The notes: a model not told the origin generated them from the sequence alone. A DNA stretch of 64,000 bases from JAEUMD01 sp050250815 (GCA_050250815.1 JBFWNY010000010.1:1-64000); one strand, 5' to 3'; positions 19,649 through 29,379 are shown, counted from the first letter of the stretch. Translations and numbers: made by a program.

Positions 19649-21385
19649 TCAATCGAAGACGGCGAGCACTCCAGCATCGATGCCGTTGCGGCGATAGTGT
19701 GCCTCGAGCCGCTTGCGCGCGGCCCCTCCTGCGCCGAGCCCGTAATAGCGCACCGCGTTGGCGAAGAAGATGTTGTCGAGCTGCTTGGCACCGAGACCCA
19801 GCGATCCGAGCAGACCCTCGAACGCCGACACGTAGTCGACGCTGCGGCTCTGCTTGGCGATCATGCTCCAATCGGTGCCGAACATGAGGCGCTCGCAGCG
19901 CGGGTCGAAGGCATCGATCCAGCGCTTGAGCCGCGCGCCACCGGCGGCCAGCGCGCCGGCATTGGGAGAACCCACCAGATGCGGGAAATAGGACAGATCG
20001 GAATAAAGATTGGGAGCGCCCGTTGCGCTCATCATGCGCCCGATGCCCCACTCCCAGGTCATCTCGTCGTCCTCGGCCGAACCCTCCGGTCCCGAGAAAT
20101 TACCGAAATGAGCGAGGCAGACGCGCAGACCCGGATGCCGCCGCAGCGGCGCCTCCCAATACGCAGGATCAGCGCGCTCGCCGAACTTCTCGTTGGCGCC
20201 CTGGCTGTCGGAAGTGTGGGCCAGTATCGCCACGCCCTCGCTGTCACACCACTCGTAGAGTTCTTCCAGCGCGGCATCGAGCCTTCCGCCGAACCCGGCC
20301 TCGGGTGTCACGGTCGAGGGAAACGTATCTAGTCCGGCATTGCCCGAGACGCGGAACCCCATCGGCGGATAGAGCTTGACGCCCAGGAACCCCTGGTTCT
20401 CCACCGCGCGACGGGCGATCTTGAGCGGCTTGTCCTCGCCGGTCGCTCGCACCTGCCGCAACGGATCGAAGCCGACGTAGCCGTGCATCAGCGGGCCCTG
20501 GCCGCGGCCGCGGCGCGAGATCAGATCCATCAACGCAGACTGATCCGCTAGGCCTTCGACCTTGTCGGGTCCGGGCAGCCAGAGCGTGAAATCGACAATC
20601 GCGGGCGCCAGCAGTGCCAGCCGGTAGCGCGCCGGATCGTAGAGCTGCGCATAGGCCTCGACGATCTCGTAGCGAAACGATTTCAGCAGACCTGCCCAGC
20701 GCAGCAGCGGCCCATACTCGAACTCGTTGTGCGCCAGGCTGCGCGCGGTCTCGCTGCGCGCGGCCGCCGACTCCGGCGGTGCAAGCTCATCGAGGCTCCG
20801 CGGCCTGGGGCGCCGGTCGGCCTCCGCAAGGAACGCGTCAATGTTGTCGATGGAGCCTTTCCATTCGTCCTCGATGAAGTACTTGACGCGCGGCTTGCCG
20901 GCCTTCAGCCGCTCGAAGTCGGCGAGCAGTTCTTCCTCGTCGCCTGCCGGCCGCGAGAGGCTGCGCGCCACCTCGGTACGCGCGCCGGATCGGGAGAAGA
21001 CGCTCCACAGCAGCGAGCATTTTCCGTCCTCGATGCAGCGCTTCTCGCGGGCGACGGTGGGCGTGAACGGTGTCAGGACGAGCGCGATCATCGCGTCGGC
21101 GAGACCCTCCTTCGCCTTGTCAGAAAATCCGCGCGCCGCACGCTCTACCGGAACGAGTTCGGGGAAATGCTCGAATACAACCGTCCGAATGAAGGAGCGC
21201 GCCGGGATATCGCGCCCATTGAAGACATGACAATGGACATCGATGACGCGGCGCGGCGCGGCTTGCGCACTCAAAGAACCGCGCCACGACCACAGCACGG
21301 ACGCCAGACCGGCCGCGCTCGCCCTCAAGATGCTGCGGCGCGTTACTCGCACGCCGCCGTTTCCGATGAGGTTTCGCAGCGGCAT
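19649..21385 (-). CDS. Tat-exported amidohydrolase (amidohydrolase 2 superfamily)
   Basis: A 578-residue protein with a twin-arginine signal (TRRSILRASAAGLASVLW near residues 14-31, cleaved after AQA). The mature part has the metal-dependent amidohydrolase layout: DVHCHVFNGRD for the His-x-His metal site, GVKLYPPMGF, ILAHTSDS, CLAHFGNFSG and the terminal LMFGTDWSM with the catalytic Asp. The superfamily covers decarboxylases, lactonases and amidases, so the substrate cannot be assigned. A large insertion (about residues 95-230) separates the first metal motif from the rest. It is probably exported to the periplasm with the following unknown protein. Confidence 0.82.
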   Translation of the reverse strand: MPLRNLIGNGGVRVTRRSILRASAAGLASVLWSWRGSLSAQAAPRRVIDVHCHVFNGRDIPARSFIRTVVFEHFPELVPVERAARGFSDKAKEGLADAMIALVLTPFTPTVAREKRCIEDGKCSLLWSVFSRSGARTEVARSLSRPAGDEEELLADFERLKAGKPRVKYFIEDEWKGSIDNIDAFLAEADRRPRPRSLDELAPPESAAARSETARSLAHNEFEYGPLLRWAGLLKSFRYEIVEAYAQLYDPARYRLALLAPAIVDFTLWLPGPDKVEGLADQSALMDLISRRGRGQGPLMHGYVGFDPLRQVRATGEDKPLKIARRAVENQGFLGVKLYPPMGFRVSGNAGLDTFPSTVTPEAGFGGRLDAALEELYEWCDSEGVAILAHTSDSQGANEKFGERADPAYWEAPLRRHPGLRVCLAHFGNFSGPEGSAEDDEMTWEWGIGRMMSATGAPNLYSDLSYFPHLVGSPNAGALAAGGARLKRWIDAFDPRCERLMFGTDWSMIAKQSRSVDYVSAFEGLLGSLGLGAKQLDNIFFANAVRYYGLGAGGAARKRLEAHYRRNGIDAGVLAVFD

Positions 21386-21538
21386 GCCAGGCTCCCGAAA
21401 TTCGGATGCAATTGAAAAACAGCATGTATTTGCGGCCGGCCGGAAGAGAGTGGCGAGATGGGATCCGGCAAGCCCCTCCGGCAAGACTGGCGCAGCCCGC
21501 GCGGGCGCGTCAAGCAGCCGTCTTTGCGATAGCGCTCG

Positions 21539-22354
21539 TCAAATCTCAAACGACTTTCTCGTCGAGAAATTGCCCGAAGCACGACCCTTGCCCGGCAAGC
21601 CGAGGCAGTTCGCCAGGATCGTGGTTTGCCCGATCGTGTAGCGGCGCTGGACGTGCGTGTGGCCGTGCACCCAGAACGGAACGGTTTGGAGCTGCGAGAT
21701 GAAGCCGTCGAGCGTGCTCGCGAAGGCACCATCAAGTCCATTGCCCATGAAGAGAGGGTTGAGGCTCTTGCGGCTCGGCGCATGATGCGTGACGACGATG
21801 GTGTTGCGCTCACCGGCCGTTTCGAGTGCGGATCGCAGGGCGTCCAACGCCGACAGGAACGCGGCGCGCGCATGCTCCGGCTGGAACGGCTCCAGGCCCG
21901 TTTCATGTCCGCCGTCCTTCACGCGCCGCTTGACCAATAGGAAGTCGCCTACGCCGCGGCGCGCCGCGGTCATGCTTTCGAGGGTGCCTCCTTCGAAGTC
22001 CGACCACAGCGTGGAGCCGAAGAAGCGCTGACCACCGAGGTCAACGCTTTCGTCATCGAGCACCACCACCCCCGGCAGCTGTTCGCGCAACAGAGGTACC
22101 GTGTCCTCGAATACGCCCTCGTAGTGCTCGTGGTTGCCGGCGACGAGCAGAACGTGCTCGAACCGCGACAGCGCATCGTCGATGAAGCCGAGCACGCGGC
22201 TGCGTTGCGCGACAGCGTAGGGGTCGCGCCGCCGCGGCGAGAGCGCCGCCGCGTTGCACAGGTCACCGGCGATGAGCAGCACATCGCCCCGCTGCGTCAG
22301 GCCCGGGGCCTCCTGGCTCTCCAGGTGAAGGTCGCTCAAGTAGTGACAGCGCAT
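21539..22354 (-). CDS. Metallophosphoesterase
   Basis: A 271-residue protein with the calcineurin-like motifs in order: DLHLE (with Asp at the first metal site), GDLCN, GNHEHYEG and, towards the C-terminus, THHAPS and GHTHVQ. These bind two metal ions and hydrolyse phosphoesters; the substrate is unknown. ATG 22354 is used because AGGAATTTTG precedes it. It has no signal peptide, so it is cytoplasmic. It lies upstream of the Tat amidohydrolase gene on the same strand with a gap of 153 bases. Confidence 0.88.
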   Translation of the reverse strand: MRCHYLSDLHLESQEAPGLTQRGDVLLIAGDLCNAAALSPRRRDPYAVAQRSRVLGFIDDALSRFEHVLLVAGNHEHYEGVFEDTVPLLREQLPGVVVLDDESVDLGGQRFFGSTLWSDFEGGTLESMTAARRGVGDFLLVKRRVKDGGHETGLEPFQPEHARAAFLSALDALRSALETAGERNTIVVTHHAPSRKSLNPLFMGNGLDGAFASTLDGFISQLQTVPFWVHGHTHVQRRYTIGQTTILANCLGLPGKGRASGNFSTRKSFEI

Positions 22355-22629
22355 CAAAATTCCTGGCGGTTTCCACCCGTCGCATCAGCGACCTACGCCA
22401 TCCGCCCGGCAAAAGGCCCGGTTCTGCGGCCATCATATAGACATTCTTTACCATGAGGCTGCCACGCTCTTGAGACCGTCTCACCTGGGGCAGGTGGCTC
22501 GGTCCTGGCCGCCGTTATCGGCAAGGCCGCGTGGAGGGACTTTCGGGCCGGCGGCACTGCGCCGTACGGCCGCGCGCACGACCGAAGCTGTTTTTCTGCT
22601 GTCCGAGACGTTTGAGCGAGGCAAGCCAC

Positions 22630-24144
22630 TTGTCGGCGAAGCTCTCAAGCACATTGTCGTTGCTCGCGCTCGGAATGACCGCGGGCTGGTCCCTCATGCT
22701 TGCCGACCGGACGCCTGCGCCGCAGGCCGTGGCGGCGCGGGGCGGTCCCACGTCAATCGAGGATATCCTCCGCCGCGCCGAGGCCGCGGCGCGGACCGGC
22801 CCCTCCGAGCCGCCCCGGCTAGCGGTTCGCTCGGTCGCAACAAGAGCAATTGCGCCGCCCGGAGCCGTGTCACGGTTCGAAGCGCCGCAAATGTTCCGCG
22901 ACCTGATTGCAGGTCGGCCCGCGCCAGCTCCAGCGCCCGCAGCCATTCGGCGCCCACCCGAGGCGGAGACCGCCGCCCGGCAAGCGCCCGCCGCCGAACC
23001 GCAACCTCAGCCGGTCCGCACTCCAGCCGCGCCCGCACAAGTCGCAGGCGTGTGGCGACCCGAGGTGACGGTAGCAGCACCGAGCGCTAGGCCGGCCCCG
23101 GCACCGGAGCGAGGACCCGCCCCGGTCGTGGCGCCGGCACCGGCGCTCGTGCGCGGCATTGCCGAACGCAAGTTCGCCATGCCGTTTGTCGTGCCCGCAC
23201 CCCGCGCCGTCCGCCGCGACGACGTCGCCCATATGCTGCGCCTGCCGCTCGGACAGTCACGCACCGGCCTCGTCTCGCTCGACTCCGCGCCGTTCCCCTA
23301 CGACGGCCGCGTTCCCGGTACGAATGCCACGTTTCTCAACGCATCGCTCGATGGGCGGCCCGCCCACCGCACGGGCAGCGGACGGGTGTACTCGGCGGAC
23401 GAAACCTACAGCGACAACCGCTCCCTCGTGCACATGCCCAAGGGCTTCAACGTCCACGGGCGTGGCGTGATCGTACTTTTCTTCCATGGCCACGGTGCGA
23501 AACTGGAGCGTGACGTCTGGCACCGGCAGCGCCTGCCAGCGCAAGTTTCCATGTCCGGAGTCAATGCTGTGCTTGTGGCACCTCAATTCGCCGTTGACGC
23601 ACGGGATTCCAGCATTGGCCGCTTCTGGCAGCCGGGTGCCCTACGCCAGTACCTCAACGAGGTGTCGGGCGAGCTCGCGCGCCTTTACGGCGACCCGAAG
23701 ACTGAGCCGCTTTTCGCGCGGATGCCGGTGGTCATCGTCGGCTACAGCGGTGGGTTCCTCCCCGCGGCCTGGGGTCTGGCACACGGCGGTATCCGCGACC
23801 GCGTGCTGGGCGTCGTGCTGCTCGACGCGCTTTACGGCCACACCTCGACATTCCGCAACTTCATCACGCGCGCCCGGCAGGCCTTTTTCATCAGCGCCTA
23901 TGGCCGCTACACGCGCGGCGGCAATGCGAGCCTGCGGTCCTCGCTGCAGGAGGCCGGCATCGAGGCGACCGACGCCATGCCGCCGCTGCTCGGTGAGGGC
24001 AGCGTCACCCTCGTCGAGGCAGCGACCAGCCACCGCGACTACGTGACCAACGCCTGGACCCGCTACCCCATCGCCGACGTGCTGCGGCGCATGGAGGGCA
24101 TCGACCGCATCGGAGCGTCGGAGCGGGTTGCCAGCCGCCGCTAA
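22630..24144 (+). CDS. Exported alpha/beta-hydrolase-like protein with Pro/Ala-rich linker
   Basis: A protein of about 504 residues. No good ATG exists; TTG 22630 gives a plausible signal anchor (SAKLSSTLSLLALGMTAGWSLML), while the frame is open further upstream to 22531. Residues 40-190 are a Pro/Ala-rich linker. The C-terminal 300 residues look like a serine hydrolase fold: VIVLFFHGHGAKLERD (oxyanion region), VVIVGYSGGFLPAAWGL with a nucleophile-elbow-like GYSGG, VLLDALYG, and a late SHRDYV that could hold the catalytic His. Probably periplasmic or membrane-anchored. Substrate unknown. Confidence 0.65.
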   Translation: MSAKLSSTLSLLALGMTAGWSLMLADRTPAPQAVAARGGPTSIEDILRRAEAAARTGPSEPPRLAVRSVATRAIAPPGAVSRFEAPQMFRDLIAGRPAPAPAPAAIRRPPEAETAARQAPAAEPQPQPVRTPAAPAQVAGVWRPEVTVAAPSARPAPAPERGPAPVVAPAPALVRGIAERKFAMPFVVPAPRAVRRDDVAHMLRLPLGQSRTGLVSLDSAPFPYDGRVPGTNATFLNASLDGRPAHRTGSGRVYSADETYSDNRSLVHMPKGFNVHGRGVIVLFFHGHGAKLERDVWHRQRLPAQVSMSGVNAVLVAPQFAVDARDSSIGRFWQPGALRQYLNEVSGELARLYGDPKTEPLFARMPVVIVGYSGGFLPAAWGLAHGGIRDRVLGVVLLDALYGHTSTFRNFITRARQAFFISAYGRYTRGGNASLRSSLQEAGIEATDAMPPLLGEGSVTLVEAATSHRDYVTNAWTRYPIADVLRRMEGIDRIGASERVASRR

Positions 24145-24328
24145 CCACGACTTGCTGCAGCAAGCATTCCATCGTCGGCCGCGATGGCTGCCCGGCTACT
24201 GAGACCGCCGCGCCCCACGTCTTTACCGAAATGGCAGTAACGACCACTTCGGCCGGTGCGCCAGCACGATTCTGTTGTAAGTGTTGCCCTGTTTTTTCGC
24301 CGGTCAGGCTTTTAAATCGGGGCGGTCC

Positions 24329-25663
24329 ATGGACGCGATGGTCGATACTTCGGCTGGTCCGGCGCGCAGCTACGCACGGGGCATCACCGTCTTCACGGCG
24401 ACCTCGATCGCGGTCGCCGACATGGTCGGCATCGGTGTCTTCACGAGCCTCGGCTTCCAGGTGCGCGACATCGCGTCGGGCTTCTCGCTGCTCATGCTGT
24501 GGGTTGTCGGTGGCATCGTCGCCCTTGCCGGAGCGCTGTGCTACGGCGAGCTGGCGGCCACCTTTCCGCGCTCGGGCGGCGAGTACAATTTCCTCACCCG
24601 CGCCTATCACCCCGCCGTCGGTTTCATGGCCGGCTGGCTGTCCGCGACGGTTGGCTTCGCAGCGCCGATCGCGCTCGCTGCGATGGCCTTTGGCGCCTAC
24701 CTCAAGGGCGTAATGCCGGCCGCACCCGCGCCAATGTACGCCGCCCTCGCCATCACGTGGCTCATCGCTCTGGTGCAGCTTAGCGGCCTCAAGCAATCGA
24801 GCGCGTTCCAGAACATATCCACGATCTTCAAGGTCGCGCTCATCGTCGGCTTTATCGCCGCAATCTTCCTGATGGCCGACCCGCAGCCGATCAGCTTCGC
24901 GCCGACGCTTGCCGATATCGGGCACATGACGAGCGCGCCGTTCGCGATCAGCCTCGTCTTCGTGATGTACTCGTACTCGGGCTGGAACGCCTCGACCTAT
25001 ATCGTCGACGAAATGCGCTCGCCGCAGCGCGACGTGGCGCGCTCGCTGATCGCGGCGACGCTGATCGTCATGACACTCTACGTCGGCATCAACGCCGCAT
25101 TCCTCTACTCGACGCCAATCGCCAAGATGGCCGGCGAGATCGAGGTGGCGCTCGTCGTCGGCAAGCACGTCTTCGGAGATACCGGCGGACGCATCGTAGG
25201 CGCTCTGATCTGCATCGGGCTCATCTCGGCGATCAGCGCCATGATGTGGATCGGACCGCGGGTAACGCGCGTGATGGGCGAGGATCTGCCGGCTCTGCGT
25301 GTCTTCTCGCGTTCGTCCGCGAGCGGGGTGCCAGCGGCCGCCATCCTTCTGCAGACCGCAATCGTGACCGTGCTGGTCCTGACCCAGAGTTTCGAGGGTA
25401 TTCTCGAGTTCATCCAATTCGCACTTACTTTGTCGTCCTTCCTGGCCGTGCTTGCCGTCATCGTGATGCGTATTCGCCGGCCGGACCTGAAGCGCCCCTA
25501 CAAGGCCTGGGGTTATCCAGTGACCCCCTTCATTTTCCTGGGCGTCACGGCCTTCATGCTCGTGTACCTTCTGATCGAGCGCCCCGTGCAATCGCTGTCC
25601 GGATTGGCCCTGCTTCTGACAGGACTGGTCGTGTTCCGCCTGGGTGCCGGCCGCAACACCTGA
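24329..25663 (+). CDS. APC-family amino acid permease
   Basis: A 444-residue membrane protein with about twelve hydrophobic helices. The first helix region, TATSIAVADMVGIGVFTSLGF, has the unwound GIG(V/I)F motif that binds the substrate amino group in the amino acid-polyamine-organocation superfamily. Later parts include GELAATFPRSGGEYNFLTRAY, a family signature, and YSYSGWNASTYIVDEM. It imports or exchanges amino acids or amines across the inner membrane; the substrate is not predictable. ATG 24329 has GGGGCGG upstream. The next gene begins 26 bases after its stop, so they may be one transcript. Confidence 0.9.
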   Translation: MDAMVDTSAGPARSYARGITVFTATSIAVADMVGIGVFTSLGFQVRDIASGFSLLMLWVVGGIVALAGALCYGELAATFPRSGGEYNFLTRAYHPAVGFMAGWLSATVGFAAPIALAAMAFGAYLKGVMPAAPAPMYAALAITWLIALVQLSGLKQSSAFQNISTIFKVALIVGFIAAIFLMADPQPISFAPTLADIGHMTSAPFAISLVFVMYSYSGWNASTYIVDEMRSPQRDVARSLIAATLIVMTLYVGINAAFLYSTPIAKMAGEIEVALVVGKHVFGDTGGRIVGALICIGLISAISAMMWIGPRVTRVMGEDLPALRVFSRSSASGVPAAAILLQTAIVTVLVLTQSFEGILEFIQFALTLSSFLAVLAVIVMRIRRPDLKRPYKAWGYPVTPFIFLGVTAFMLVYLLIERPVQSLSGLALLLTGLVVFRLGAGRNT

Positions 25664-25689
25664 ACTCTCAGCACAACGAGACGTTTTCC

Positions 25690-26802
25690 ATGCTCCAGCT
25701 TCACCGTACCGCCCGCCGTCGCGCGACGGCATTCCTCGTGCCGTTCGCAGCGGTCCTGGCTGCCGCTAGCTTCGCCGCCGCCAAGCCCGCGAATCACGCG
25801 AGCCCGAACGACACCGCGCGCTTCCTCGCCGGCTTGCCCCTGCCTGACAGTTCGCCCCTGGCACAAGCCGCCAAGGGCCGCTACTGGCAGGCCCACGCCA
25901 AGCGGCTCGATACGGCCTGGACCAGCATGGAGCGGCGGCAGCTGGCGAAGATCCGCAAATGGAGCGAGGAGAACATCACCAGCCCGGCGGAAACGCTCTT
26001 TTATCCCTTCAGCGGTCCCGACTTCCTCTACGCCGAGACGTTCTTCCCGAAGGCCAAGACCTACGTGCTTATGGCGCTCGAGCCGGTCGGCACGGTGCCT
26101 GACCTCGTTTCCATGTCGGACGGACGGCGCAGCTCCGGCATCGGCGCGCTGCAGTCCTCCATCAACACGATCCTCAACGTGAGCTTCTTCCGCACCAACG
26201 AGATGATGGTGAAGTTCCGGCAGCAGGCCTTTCCCGGCGCGCTGCCCGTAGTTCTTACGTTCGTCGCGCGCGCCGGCAATGTCGTCGAGGACATCGAGCT
26301 TCTCGTGATTGGCGAAGACGGAATTCCCAAGCCCGCCGGCGAAAAGCAGAAGGCCGACGGCGCCAAGATCGTGTTCTCCACCCCCGGGAAGGAAGGCCGC
26401 AGGTCAGCCTATTACTTCTCGACCAACGTCTCCGATCCCGGCCTCAAGAGCAGCGGCTTCCTCTCCTTCCTGAAATCGCTCGCCCCCGGCGACGGCTTCA
26501 TCAAGAGCGCATCCTACCTGCCGCACCGCAGCCACTTCGCCGACATCCGCAAGTTCCTGCTGGAGAACACCAAGCACATCGTGCAGGACGACACCGGCAT
26601 CCCGCTGTCCTTCTACAAGGAGAACGAATGGGACCGGCTGCCGTTCGGCAACTACAACGGACCGATCAGCATCTTCTCCAAGTACTACCAGCGTGACATG
26701 CGGGCGCTGTTCCAGACCAAGGCGCGCAAGGCCATCGACTTCGGCATCGGCTACCGCTACAGGCCGGGCGACTCGGGCTTCCTGCTGTCGGTCAAGAAAT
26801 AG
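25690..26802 (+). CDS. Exported protein of unknown function (370 aa)
   Basis: ATG 25690 opens a signal peptide (RTARRRATAFLVPFAAVLAAASFAAA) cut near residue 30. The mature protein contains FYPFSGPDFLYAETFFPKAKTYVLMALEPVG, RTNEMMVKFRQQAFPGALPVVLTFVARAG and SYLPHRSHFADIRKFLLENTKHIVQDDTGIPLSFY. Similar exported proteins are known as uncharacterised bacterial proteins; I know no function. It lies 26 bases after the permease gene and is followed by a long hairpin, so it probably ends that transcript. Confidence 0.75.
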   Translation: MLQLHRTARRRATAFLVPFAAVLAAASFAAAKPANHASPNDTARFLAGLPLPDSSPLAQAAKGRYWQAHAKRLDTAWTSMERRQLAKIRKWSEENITSPAETLFYPFSGPDFLYAETFFPKAKTYVLMALEPVGTVPDLVSMSDGRRSSGIGALQSSINTILNVSFFRTNEMMVKFRQQAFPGALPVVLTFVARAGNVVEDIELLVIGEDGIPKPAGEKQKADGAKIVFSTPGKEGRRSAYYFSTNVSDPGLKSSGFLSFLKSLAPGDGFIKSASYLPHRSHFADIRKFLLENTKHIVQDDTGIPLSFYKENEWDRLPFGNYNGPISIFSKYYQRDMRALFQTKARKAIDFGIGYRYRPGDSGFLLSVKK

Positions 26803-26834
26803 CGTCGTCCCTGAAGCTGCCCTGGCAGTCTTTC

Positions 26835-26888
26835 GCGGCCCCCGGCTCCTCCGCTTACGCGGAACAGGCTCGGGGGCCGCACTGTTTT
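26835..26888 (+). terminator. Long hairpin, probable terminator
   Basis: Ten-base arms GCGGCCCCCG and CGGGGGCCGC with an inner stem TCCGC/GCGGA, then ACTGTTTT. It starts 33 bases after the stop at 26802. The T-run is short, so termination may be partial. Confidence 0.6.
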
Positions 26889-27019
26889 CATGCCCCCCCG
26901 CAGGTCACCCTTCCCGCCCGAATTCGCGCGGCATCAACGCTCCCTTATGGTTTTTTGACTACAAAGACTTACCGCACCCCATGCCGGGGAAGGCCATTTC
27001 GACATCCGGATTGCACGAC

Positions 27020-27565
27020 ATGACCGCCGTTTCCCGCGATGCCAGCCCATCTCATTCGCCCCGTCCCCAAGCAGACGCGCGCGATCGCGCACGCGCCATT
27101 CTGGCCGAGCAAAGCGCCTTTCAGGGATGCTCGCCGGCCTTTCTCGACGACCTTATGGCGCACGGTGTCGTCGTCCGACTCGGCGCAGGCGAAACGCTCT
27201 TCTGCCGCGGAGAGCCCGGTGACAGCATGATGGTGGTGCTGTCAGGTGCACTGCAGGTCACCAACACGACATCCGCGGGAGACGACGTCATCCTGGCGGC
27301 GCTGGAGGCCGGCTCCGTGATCGGCGAGATCGCGGTCTTGGACGGACAAGAGCGCACGGCGACCGTCATCGCGATCGAGCCGGTGGAAGCCGTCGCGGTC
27401 TACCGCCACGACCTTTTCGCCATCCTCGAGACGCATCCGGATGCGCTCGTCGCGCTGGTCGAAACCATGTGCCAGCGGCTACGCGCCACCAATGCCCTCG
27501 TCGAGAGCTACTCGCTGGAAGCCAAGCGCATGTTCCGCAATCCGGCCGCGAACAAGATCGCCTGA
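27020..27565 (+). CDS. Cyclic-nucleotide-binding domain protein without DNA-binding domain
   Basis: About 181 residues. From residue 35 the protein is a cNMP-binding beta-roll: VVRLGAGETLFCRGEPGDSMMVVLSGALQV and then GSVIGEIAVLDGQERTATVIAIEPVEAVAVYR, which matches the phosphate-binding cassette G-E-[IL]-A-x(n)-R-[TS]-A. It ends in a short helix with no helix-turn-helix, so it is not a Crp-type regulator by itself. Start ATG 27020 is preferred; ATG 26981 in frame is possible, and neither has a strong ribosome site. It may be a signalling partner for another protein. Confidence 0.78.
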   Translation: MTAVSRDASPSHSPRPQADARDRARAILAEQSAFQGCSPAFLDDLMAHGVVVRLGAGETLFCRGEPGDSMMVVLSGALQVTNTTSAGDDVILAALEAGSVIGEIAVLDGQERTATVIAIEPVEAVAVYRHDLFAILETHPDALVALVETMCQRLRATNALVESYSLEAKRMFRNPAANKIA

Positions 27566-27606
27566 AAGGGCGGCCCGGGAGTTGCGCCCCAACACACCTC
27601 CCGCCC

Positions 27607-29379
27607 TCAGAAGCTCCAGCCCAGCGCTTCGCTCATGATCTCCAGGGCATTGCGGCCCTGCGACTGACGACGCTCCTCGGTTCCCGACCGCGCAATTCGG
27701 TCCGGATCGAAGCTCGGCTTCGCCGGGGCAAGGTGGTTGCGGCCCTTGTCGATCTTTCTCCAAGCGCCGTCGAGCGCCAGCGTCACGCGCTTCTCGTGGC
27801 CGTAGATGTCGCGGAAGAAGCGCACCTTGCCATCGTCATCGACCCACGCGGTGAAGTAGGCCAGATGGATCGGGATGTGCTTCTCCATCTCGACCTCGTT
27901 GTCGAGCGGGCCGCGGTCGACGAGGTCCTTGACCTTATCGGCATCCCATCCCTTGTCATGCTTCAGCACGATCTCGGTCAACTCGATCGGATTGCGCACG
28001 CGCAGGCAGCCGTGGCTATGCGTCCGCTGACGGGAGTTGAACATCCACTTGTCGGGCGTGTCGTGCATGAAGATCGTGTGCTGGCTCGGAAATACGAACT
28101 TCACGAAGCCCAGAACACTCCTGCGCCCCGGAGGCTGCCAGACGTGGTAATTGCGGATGTCGTCCTTGGACCAGTCGATCGCGCGCCAGTCCCTCGACTC
28201 CCCGGACTTCGTAGTTATCTCCAGGCCATATTTGCGCATGAGGCCGCCGCCGCGCAGTAGGCTCGGCCACAACTCGTGCACCATGATGCTCTCGGGGACG
28301 CGCCAGCGGGGGCGAAGGACAACCGACCTCAGCGGCCGCGAGAAGACAGAGGACTGCTTGCCGATCTCACCAACGACGATGCGGTCGGAGCGCACGATCT
28401 CGCCGTTGTGGACCACGTACTGCATGAATTCGGGGATGTTGTTGAAGACGTAAAGGTCGCCCAGGTCGTCCCACATCCAGCGCCAGAACTCCATGTTGGC
28501 GCGCAACCTCTTGGCCTCTTTGCTGAGCCGACCGCCACCCTTGCCGTCGCCGCTCGCTTTGAGGAAGGCCTGGCGCAGCCGCTCGAACTGCGGATGGACG
28601 GGATGGAGCGCTGCCATCGTCGCGGCGATGTCTGCTTCGGTTGCGGCTTCCAGGCGTTCCAGCACGCGCTTGGTGTCGTGCAGCTGCGGCTTGCGATCGA
28701 GATTGGAGTTGAGCATCTCCGCGGGCTCAGGGATGCGCGCGCCGCGTGCGTGACGCGCATAGTTGATCGCCGCGACCGTGAGATTGGCGTCGAGGGCTGC
28801 AAGGTCAGCGGGCGCCAGACCATCCCTTGCCTCAGGCACATCCAGCGCCGAGGGATCGAGCCCGTACTCGGCCGCTGCCTGCATCGCGGCCATGAGCGCG
28901 CGTCCGCGCGGCGTCAGGCCATTGCCATCGACCCACAGCGGTGCATGCGCACGTTGAGCGTAGAACGCCGACAGGGCATCGAAATCGTCCGTCAAAATGC
29001 CGGAGGCGGCGCGCTGATCGTCGCCGGCTGCCGACGCACGGACCTTGGCGCCGATGCCCTCCAGCGCCTTTTCCAGGTCGGCGGCGAACGGCGAGGACGG
29101 CGCTTGGGGCGCCTGAGGCGTGACAGGCGAAACCGGGCCACCTGTCGTCACGGCCGGGGCCGACGGCGCCGCGGCGCTTGCGGGAACGGCAGGAGCGGCC
29201 GGCGCGACCTGTGGCGCGACCGGATCGCCAGGCATTGGCGCCGTACTGGACGGGGTGACTTCGCCTTCGACACGCCCCGTCGCCTTTGCGCCCTCGCCAT
29301 CCGCAGCACGGACCGACGCCTGCGGCCAACCAGCTGCAATCAGGACGGCCGCAACGGCGACCACAGTTGACGTTCTCAT
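27607..29379 (-). CDS. L,D-transpeptidase of YcbB type
   Basis: A 590-residue protein. ATG 29379 gives a signal peptide (MRTSTVVAVAAVLIAAGWPQASVRA). A Pro/Ala-rich segment follows, then an alpha-helical scaffold domain (FYAQRAHAPLWVDGNGLTPRGRALMAAM) typical of YcbB/LdtD enzymes. The catalytic YkuD domain carries HTIFMHDTP and the signature HSHGCLRV, with nucleophile Cys458. The enzyme makes 3-3 cross-links in peptidoglycan in the periplasm and resists most beta-lactams. A peptidoglycan-binding repeat is not obvious. Convergent with the cyclic-nucleotide protein gene. Confidence 0.92.
   Translation of the reverse strand: MRTSTVVAVAAVLIAAGWPQASVRAADGEGAKATGRVEGEVTPSSTAPMPGDPVAPQVAPAAPAVPASAAAPSAPAVTTGGPVSPVTPQAPQAPSSPFAADLEKALEGIGAKVRASAAGDDQRAASGILTDDFDALSAFYAQRAHAPLWVDGNGLTPRGRALMAAMQAAAEYGLDPSALDVPEARDGLAPADLAALDANLTVAAINYARHARGARIPEPAEMLNSNLDRKPQLHDTKRVLERLEAATEADIAATMAALHPVHPQFERLRQAFLKASGDGKGGGRLSKEAKRLRANMEFWRWMWDDLGDLYVFNNIPEFMQYVVHNGEIVRSDRIVVGEIGKQSSVFSRPLRSVVLRPRWRVPESIMVHELWPSLLRGGGLMRKYGLEITTKSGESRDWRAIDWSKDDIRNYHVWQPPGRRSVLGFVKFVFPSQHTIFMHDTPDKWMFNSRQRTHSHGCLRVRNPIELTEIVLKHDKGWDADKVKDLVDRGPLDNEVEMEKHIPIHLAYFTAWVDDDGKVRFFRDIYGHEKRVTLALDGAWRKIDKGRNHLAPAKPSFDPDRIARSGTEERRQSQGRNALEIMSEALGWSF

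Noticed and set aside
24005..25732. A 575-residue minus-strand open frame opposite the permease gene.
   Set aside because: Rich in Asp/His/Arg/Gly and antisense to a clear twelve-helix permease; a shadow frame.
27567..27607. AGGGCGG...CCGCCCT hairpin between the convergent cyclic-nucleotide and L,D-transpeptidase genes.
   Set aside because: Seven-base stem with a 27-base loop and no T-run; too weak to list as a terminator.
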